A stretch of DNA of 64,000 nt, taken from positions 8,728,535 to 8,792,534 of the forward strand of contig OY755198.1 of assembly GCA_963576735.1 (NCBI GenBank), written 5' to 3'. Of this stretch, positions 57,716-64,000 are shown in pieces. The translations under genes were made by a program, and so were the position numbers. Below the pieces are notes generated by a model. That model worked only from the letters and a program-made list of their open reading frames with translations. It made no database searches and was not told the DNA's origin. The first letter of the stretch is position 1, and the number at the start of each line of letters is the position of its first letter. The DNA comes from Bedellia somnulentella. Taxonomy: Eukaryota > Arthropoda > Insecta > Lepidoptera > Bedelliidae.

Positions 57716-60670
57716 TCAAGTCAGTATAGATAGGAAGTTCTCTGTTTCCTCATAAGATAGAGTTTGAAGCCACGTATTTAGTTTTTGCTTGAGACCGAAA
57801 TTATTTAAATCATAAATGCCGAGTTTACTGTTTAATTTATTGTATAAGTAAGGTCCAAGGAATGTAGGGAAACGTTGAGCAAAAGAAGTCTTACATAATT
57901 TACCACTGACAACCTCTTTGTTTCTTAGTTTATTACTGTCTGGATTAAAATATGTTATGCAGTGTTGTTTTAAAACAACGTTCTTAATAAATAACTGTCG
58001 AACAGTAAGTACTTCGCAGAAAAGGTATAATTCTTTGGTTGGGAAACGGAATGGCTTGAACGTTGCAACCTTGAGTACAGCCCGCTGAGCTCGTTCAATT
58101 TGTATGAGATGACTTTTACAAGAGCCGCCCCATGACGTGATACAGTAGGTGATTATACTTTGGCAAAGTGCAAAATAGATGGTTCTTAGCAATTTTGCAT
58201 CTACTACCGATCTAAGAGCCTTAAAAGAAAATATTAACTTTCTGATACGATTACTGAGTGTATTGATATGTGTACGAAAGGTAAGAGAGCTATCAATTAC
58301 GATACCTAAATATTTAATTTCTGTCACACGTTCTAATCTCGGACATTGGCATGAGTTGTTTTGATTTGAGCAATTGTGAACTTTAATTTCAGGAATATTG
58401 TTTGGCGAAAGATAACCTGATTTTATTGTATGCATTAGAAATTTGGTTTTTGAAATATTAATTGTGAGGCGATTTAAGGCGAGCCATTCACAAACAGAGG
58501 TAAATCCTGTCTGTGCCAGAGACGTCACTTCATCCCAAGAATTACCAGAAAAAAATAGAGCTGTGTCATCTGCGTAGGAGATAATTGAGCAATTTGGAAT
58601 TTTAAGAGAACTAAGACCATTTATAAATATAAGAAAGAGGGTAGGACCTAATATGCTGCCTTGTGGCACTCCATATAAGATAGGCATTTCTGTGCTTTTT
58701 TGATTCGTGATGGTAACAGATTGAAAGCGATCTTTAAGGTAGTCTTTAAATAGTTCTAAGGGAAGGCCTCGAATACCAATAGCTTCTAACTTTTTTAGGA
58801 GTAATGGGATAGGTACAGTATCAAAGGCCTTCGTTAGATCAAGGAATATGGTGAGACATTTCTTCTTATTATCCAAACTGTTTACAACATTCTTCAGCAA
58901 CTCATCAACTGCCATATCGGTTGAATAACCACGTCGAAAACCGAATTGATTTTTAGACAGTAGATCGTTTGATTCAAGAAAATCAACCAAGCGGTTATTC
59001 ATAATTTTCTCAAAAATTTTTGATAAAGAGGGAAGTACTGAGATAGGTCTGTAGTTTCCTATGCATGACTTGTCACCTCCTTTATGAATCGGGTGTAATA
59101 GCGCTTTTTTAAATGGTTTAGGGAAGACACCTTTGTTTATGCAGTTATTAAGAAGGTAAGTAAGAAGAGCTACCAAAACGTCGCAGTTGTTTTTGAGGAC
59201 TAAAGGAGAAATGCCATCCCATCCTACAGAACTGTTGGTTCTAAGTCCTTTGATTAAGGTGGAGATCTTGAGATTGTCTGTTTCAGCAAAAGCAAATGAT
59301 TTGCATACAAGGCTAATCGGGACTTTCAGCTCAGGGCCTTGAAAAGAATTAGCTAAATTTGAGCCAATGTCAGTGAAATAATTATTAATTAAGTTTAAGG
59401 ATCGCTGTGCATCGTCGTTATTAGCTAGAAGTTCTGTCGCTGAGGATTTAGCCCTATTTAGGTTAGCTACCTCTTTAACAGCTTCCTAATATGTTTGTTA
59501 TTGTTGCCGGCTTTTTGTAAGAGATCTGTAAAATACGCCTTTTTAACATTTTTTAAAATTTTGGTGCTAAATGATCGGTATCTCGTGTAAGTAACTTTTA
59601 AGGTTTCATTTGACGGACTTTTTTTACATTTTATATATAACCGGTCTCTGTTTCTAATAACTCGAAGAAGTCCTTGAGTAATCCACGGTTTCATTGGTCT
59701 TTTGCGACGGGGAAGATATTTAATTTCCGTATTCGTAGCTATCAAGGATTGTAATGATTCACAAAAATAACTTGCTGCTTGGTTTGGATCGGTTATTTCA
59801 TAAAAGGAAGAAAAGTCAAATTTTGATATTGCAACTGACAGTTCCGAATGATTGAGGTTAACGGAATATTTCGGGATTGAAGTATTTTTCTTTAATGAAA
59901 GAGAAAGTGCGATTGTGCTATGATCTGTGATATTGGTGTCTATCACAAATGTTTTAGACGGGAGTGAGGACTTAATAAATACGTGATCAAGACAACTATG
60001 TATGCGTGTTGGGTAAGTATGCGCTGGGAGTAGACTATGAGATGCAAGAAGGTTTAGATAATCACAAGCTTTATCAGAGACATTGTTAGGATGAATATCA
60101 ATATTTATGTCTCCCGTAATAATAATACTTTTACATTGTTTAAGTTGGTTAAGTAAGCAATCTAATGACTGAAAAAAATTGCCAAGATTTTTAAATTCAC
60201 AAGGACGGTAGATTGCAATAATAGCTGTGTCTTCTCCTAATTTTATTACGAGGCAACTGGATTCTTTTAATTCGGGTTCATAAACAGTAACCTCATGAAA
60301 TTTATTACTTATAAATGCTACTACACCATCGTTTTGATTGTGTGGGTTGGTAGTTTTGAAACTTGAATAATCTGTGATTGAGGGTATAATTGGATTTTTC
60401 AGTAACCAGCATTCGGAGAATATAAGTATATCGTGGTTGGTTTTAGAGTTCTCTAAAGAAATAATGAATGAGTCTAAATTAGCTGAAATACTACGAATAT
60501 TTTGACAGATGATATTTAAACTGTTATTCGAAGGTGGAACAAGATTTGAGAATTCATTTAAATCACATTGAATAGATTCAGATATTGAAACTTGGTCGAT
60601 ATTGGAATTTAAATTATTTTGAATTAATTCCGAGAATTTAAAGGTGATGTAAAAGCTGTCCAGAAATATG
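57716..60670 (-). pseudogene. LINE c ORF2: endonuclease and reverse transcriptase with one frameshift
   Basis: The endonuclease frame is open from about 60670 to 59467: ICQNIRSI, FSECWLL, IIAIYRPCEF, ITGDINIDIH, CLDHVFIKS and ITDHSTIA. A one-base shift near 59470-59490 (KLLKR then stop; the other frame reads EVANLNRAKS) leads to the RT frame, open to 57716: NYRPISVLPSLSKIFEKI, QFGFRRGYSTDMA, FLDLTKAFDTVPI, YGVPQGSILGPTLF and SYADDTALF. No in-frame ATG is seen in the endonuclease part, so the true start is unclear. Confidence 0.82.
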
Positions 60671-60955
60671 AGGTTTTGAAAAGTTTAGTAATTTGTAGTA
60701 TAATAATAAACCTTGGTCTTTTATTAAGCATGAGTAGAGCAACTTAACATCTAAACTATATTTTCGTATATCTTTAAAAATATAGCTAGTATAAATCAAC
60801 CACATTGATAAGCAAAATAATAGGAATGTAAAGTAAGAATTGATGTAGGAAAAACAAGGATTATTATTTTATACAAATCTATACACACCAAAATGATTTT
60901 AAAACAATAAGAGCAGTATGAAATTGCAAATTTTATAAACAAATAAGGATGGGAT
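60671..60955. other. Spacer between LINE c ORF1 and ORF2
   Basis: AT-rich, no recognisable coding sequence. Confidence 0.4.
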
Positions 60956-61136
60956 TTAGCACGTCGTTTGCGTAACAGAAGATTCTTTAATGGCGCATTG
61001 ATTTGACGGTTCCAGCAGTCGTTCCAGTTCTTCTTCGGATCTGACGAGGATTGGAGGCTTTCCTTCGGTTTTACGAAGAAAGATGCGACCGTTGCTGATC
61101 CAGACAAACTTGTACCCTTCGTTTTTAGCTCGTAAT
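60956..61136 (-). pseudogene. LINE c ORF1 C-terminal remnant (baculovirus FP-like domain)
   Basis: A minus-strand frame reads GYKFVWISNGRIFLRKTEG, then PPILVRSEEELERLL, stopping at 60958-60956. This is the typical C-terminal domain of insect LINE ORF1 proteins (also found in the baculovirus FP protein). It lies directly upstream of LINE c ORF2 in the same orientation, so it is probably the ORF1 of that element, cut by the repeat beginning at about 61168. Confidence 0.65.
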
Positions 61137-61167
61137 CCTCATCATCATAAATATAGATAGTAATGAC

Positions 61168-61420
61168 AAAAACATACATACATACATACATATACTCACG
61201 GCTATAAATCCCTAAAAGGGGTAGCAAGAGCTGTGGAATTAGAAATTCCTCAGCCACTTTTGGAAAATTGCATGGGGAAGAAATGGTAAAATAGGTTGTT
61301 GGTGATGGGTCTCCAACCGCATCGCCCAAAAATCCCTTAATAGCCCCAATACCGTTAGTCACCTCTTACGTACACCCACCGGAAGAAATGGGGTAGTGGC
61401 AGTGCTATTCTAAGCCTACT
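61168..61420 (-). repeat. Interspersed repeat family X, copy 2
   Basis: Same core as the copy at 29.7 kb (GGTGATGGGTCTCCAACCGC, then ATCGCCCAAAAA), with a (CATA)n run at 61170-61190 on its low-coordinate side. Confidence 0.65.
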
Positions 61421-61734
61421 ACTACACTACACAGCTTAACGACAAAAACATTAATATAAATATAGTTTGAATATAGATAGAAAAAATAAATGTTGATAAT
61501 TATAATAAATGGATCATAGATCACATGGTCGTAGAAGTTATAAATAATGTCTACAGATCCACATTCATTTCTTGGCCGGTAAGGGCGTCGCTGTCATCGA
61601 TATTAGTATTGCCAGTAAATAAAAATTAACCATTATAAGGGAAGTAATTTTACATCATACAGGCTAATTTATGTAGTACAGTATTGAAATGTCTTAATAA
61701 AACAAATTATATAATATTCATTTCAATAAAAACT

Positions 61735-61989
61735 AGTTGCTATGTAGTGTCGGCTTAGAATGGCACTACCCCATTTCTGCCGGTGGGTGTACGTAAGAGG
61801 CGACTAACGGTATTGGGCTTTTAAGAGATTTTTGGGCGATGCGGTTGGAGACCCATCACCAATAACCTTTATTTTACCATCTTTACCCCACTCAACTTTC
61901 CAAAAGATGCTGAGGAGTTTCTAATTCCTTAGCTCTGGCTAACGCCTTCTAGGGATTTACAGCCCTGAGTTTATATATGTATGTATGTA
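61735..61989 (+). repeat. Interspersed repeat family X, copy 3 (inserted in TIR element)
   Basis: Reverse-orientation copy of the repeat at 61.2 kb: GGCGATGCGGTTGGAGACCC core and TATGTATGTATG tail at the high-coordinate end. It separates two halves that are contiguous in TIR copy 1, which shows it is an independent mobile unit. Confidence 0.7.
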
Positions 61990-62448
61990 ATAACTATTAT
62001 TGTAAGTAAACAAGTTCGTTTTAATGTAAGCTAATTATTTTATTTATTTTCGCCCTTGTCTGGTATGTCTACCCGAATGACTGTGTTGCTTATCTTACCT
62101 CCCAAATATCGTCTAAAAGAGATCGCTTTTAGCGATAACACTGCCAATTGCGCTTCTCTGCAAACTCATTATTTTATACTCAAGGATTTGTTACTTGTGA
62201 CACTCAGAGTTAATAAGTGGGTAACTACATAAAATCATTTTTTTAATCCTGTAAATCAGAGGCCTACCTTGTCGTGTACTGTCTTTTACATTTCATATTC
62301 ACACATAGATCCCCCAAAAAGGTGGCACAGAAAAAATAATTTTTAGAATTTAATTTATTAATTCTAAACATCAGATATCGTTTGGGTCATTAATTTTGCT
62401 GGGTCAGTGAATTTATGGGCACTTTTGATTGCTGTTAACAGCCTTGTA

Positions 62449-62853
62449 ACATATAACATAACATAACATAAACGTTCACGCCGAATACCCCCGAAGGGGT
62501 TTGGCAGAGGTACTAATACTTCTGAACTACACGTAACTTTGTCACCTGGTGTTCAGAGTACCCACGTTTTGCATGGGCAGTGTACTCACGTGATAGGGGG
62601 CAGGCCTATCGCCGTTTTGTACGAATACACTGTCACACGACTAAGTACAACTCAGTCATGTGGGTTTCCTCACGATTTTTCCCTCACTGTTAACAACCGT
62701 GATAAATTAACCACACATATGTCTTTAGAAAAGACAAATTGGTGTAGGCCCGATCCGGGATTTGAACACTAGTCGCTTGCACGTTAACCGGTGTTCTACC
62801 CATTAAGATATCACCACAGATTATTGAATAGTTACGTCTATCACGTCGTATTT
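62449..62853 (-). mobile_element. tRNA-derived SINE with target-site duplication
   Basis: About 405 bp flanked by GCCTTGTA (62441-62448 and 62854-62861). At its high-coordinate end the minus strand shows a tRNA-like head: GATATCTTAATGGGTAGAAC (box A region) and GTTCAAATCCC (box B). The low-coordinate end has a (TTATG)n-like tail on the minus strand. Comparison with TIR copy 1 confirms the insertion. Confidence 0.8.
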
Positions 62854-62925
62854 GCCTTGTATTTTTATATGTATGTCAGACAGTTATGACTTAAGAAATG
62901 ACACATTGGTACATCCCAAGACAAG

Positions 62926-63668
62926 TTGGATATGTCAACAGAAAACTTTCATATTCGGACTGAATTAGATAACGCAAAAAAGGAATGTTTCAAGTTGCAA
63001 AATGAGGTGTACCGTCTCAAAACAGAGTTAGGTAAATATACTGGAAACACTGAGATCTCTATGTCGCAACACCACATCGAATCACACGTCAAAGCATCCA
63101 AGGTAAACAAACGTCAGCCATTACCACCAAGCGGAACAGTCGAGGAATCACTGACAGCAGCGGCGGGCGCGCATGCGCAGATGCAAACACTAGCCACGCA
63201 ATGGAGCGCAAGACAAGGACGGGAAGATAGTGCCAACGCAGTCACTAACTATGCAGCTGTGGCCAGGAAATTAAAAAACGGAGCGGGTAAAATTGTTGTA
63301 AATCAACAGGAAAGTGATGGCTGGACTGAAGTTAAAAAGAAGAAAACCGTTAAAAAGTTTGACAGAACAAATATAATAAAGGGGGAGGTTCTTCTATCAA
63401 TGGAATTGAAGGAGTAGAACAGAAAAAATATTTACATGTTTGGGGGTTGAAAAAGTCCACTACCGACGAAAATATTAAAATACACATAGAGAATTTAATA
63501 GGCACACAAAAAGATATTAAGGTTGATAAAATAAAACATAAAACGGAACGTGATTATGTGTCCTATTTAATCGGAGTTCCTGAATTGCACTACGATACTG
63601 TTTGCGACTCAGATAAATGGCCCAAGGATGTTAAACTAGCCGAATGGATTTGGTTTCGAATGCAGTAG
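62926..63668 (+). pseudogene. LINE d ORF1, probably frameshifted
   Basis: First segment (62926-63417): a coiled-coil start (KKECFKLQNEVYRLKTEL), a Gln/Ala-rich middle and SDGWTEVKKKKTVKK. A second segment in another frame to 63668 reads KYLHVWGLKKSTTDENIK, the RRM-like start usual for LINE ORF1 proteins, then a WPKDVKLAEWIWF motif. The second frame can be followed back to a run of five G near 63382, so a one-base indel there is likely. Confidence 0.65.
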
Positions 63669-63696
63669 GAAAAGGAATAAACCAATAAAACATTAC

Positions 63697-64000
63697 AGCT
63701 TATTTTACCAGAATGTAAGAGGCCTCAGAACGAAACTAAAAGAGTTTAAAACCAATATTTTGAATTCACGGGCTGATCTATTCGCAATAACTGAAACAGG
63801 CTGTACTGAGTCCATTTTCGATTGTGAGTTTCTCCCTATTGGTTATAGCGTCCTAAGATGTGACCGAAACGATAATCGCAAAATGGGCGGTGCGATGTTA
63901 GTGGCCACACCCGATTTCGAGATCCGCCGAGTGGAGGTGCCGGGCGACACGAACATTGATGAATACTCATTTGAAGTTGTAATAGCGAGGGTATTTAGAA
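63697..64000 (+). CDS. LINE d ORF2: endonuclease domain, partial
   Basis: Open to the window edge. SLFYQNVRGLRTKL is the classic start of a LINE APE-type endonuclease; FAITETGC carries the catalytic Glu motif, and GGAMLVATP follows. The rest lies beyond the window, so intactness is unknown. The true start codon was not identified. Confidence 0.78.

Larger units (their letters stand above)
57231..61136 (-). mobile_element. LINE c: near-complete but decayed non-LTR retrotransposon
   Basis: Minus strand. Its 3' end meets the TAA-type run at 57214-57230 (sense strand ...AAAGAT then TTA repeats). 3' UTR about 57231-57715, ORF2 57716 to about 60670, and an ORF1 C-terminal remnant at 60956-61136, beyond which an interspersed repeat begins. 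Same clade as LINEs a and b. Confidence 0.8.
61554..62913. mobile_element. TIR element, copy 2 (inverted, interrupted and truncated)
   Basis: Starts with TA then CAGATCCACATTCATTTCTT (61554 on), close to the copy 1 terminus, and follows the reverse complement of 37829-38964 through to about 62913. It is interrupted by repeat X copy 3 (about 61722-61989) and by a SINE (62449-62853). The far terminal repeat is missing, where a LINE begins at about 62914. Confidence 0.8.
62914..64000 (+). mobile_element. LINE d: non-LTR retrotransposon running off the right edge
   Basis: Begins where TIR copy 2 breaks off. ORF1-like sequence (62926-63668) precedes the start of an APE-type endonuclease (63697 on). 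The 5' end may be truncated, since there is almost no leader. Jockey/CR1-superfamily type. Confidence 0.75.

Noticed and set aside
60796..61362. 188-codon minus-strand frame
   Set aside because: It crosses the repeat X copy and runs in the wrong frame over the FP-like ORF1 remnant; the real signal is in another frame (60956-61136).
62755..62830. Possible tRNA gene on the minus strand
   Set aside because: Box-like motifs are present, but this is the head of a SINE with a tail and target duplication; a full cloverleaf was not evident.

Overview
The window looks like the end of a lepidopteran (moth or butterfly) chromosome. The evidence is (CCTAA)n arrays, the C-rich strand of the insect TTAGG telomere repeat, packed with R1-clade non-LTR retrotransposons that sit only in that repeat. 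Next to them are a Dong/R4-type element and repeat families common in Lepidoptera. Because the C-rich strand is on the + strand, the physical telomere lies to the left and the chromosome interior to the right. I see no host protein-coding gene, rRNA, tRNA gene or CRISPR array. Almost everything recognisable is a mobile element.

Telomeric part (1-29586). Five elements, called E1 to E5 here, lie head to tail on the minus strand: E1 (1-4447, cut by the window edge), E2 (4608-10789), E3 (10902-17085), E4 (17188-23320) and E5 (23443-29542). Each pair is separated by 68-134 bp of (CCTAA)n plus a poly(T) run, which is the element's poly(A) tail. Each has a 5' UTR, ORF1 (Gag-like, three zinc knuckles), ORF2 (APE-type endonuclease plus reverse transcriptase plus terminal CCHC) and a 3' UTR of about 0.35-0.4 kb. 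In E1, E2 and E4 the ORF1 stop and ORF2 start overlap as UAAUG, and in E3 as UGAUG. Orientation, UAAUG and ORF sizes fit the SART family better than TRAS. E2, E3 and E4 look coding-intact; E5 has a frameshifted ORF2. E1 and E4 are nearly identical. The other copies are mosaics, with similar ends and divergent ORF1 cores. Comparing the copies shows two sets of RNA hairpins supported by compensatory changes: one in the 3' UTR and one in the first codons of ORF1.

Subtelomeric part (29587-64000), a nest of mobile elements. (i) 30506-36389: a complete Ty3/gypsy-type LTR element with LTRs that look identical, Gag, and Pol in the -1 frame. (ii) 37829-38964: a non-autonomous element with terminal inverted repeats and TA flanks; a second, inverted copy begins at 61554 and is itself broken by two insertions and cut by a LINE. 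(iii) Three related, decayed minus-strand LINEs at about 39.3-42.06, 42.83-45.75 and 57.23-61.14 kb. (iv) A 5'-truncated RTE-like LINE tail at 42.06-42.80 kb. (v) Three tandem + strand copies of a Dong/R4-type element with a restriction-like endonuclease (45753, 46047 and 47519 onward), each ending in a short TAA-type run; the third is near full length but split by (vi), a 5.8-kb LINE (49404-55183) with a PHD-finger ORF1. (vii) A tRNA-derived SINE (62449-62853) with an 8-bp target-site duplication. (viii) The start of another LINE running off the right edge (62914-64000).

The elements act independently, but the E1-E5 array is probably part of the telomere itself: these retrotransposons insert into telomere repeats and add DNA there.
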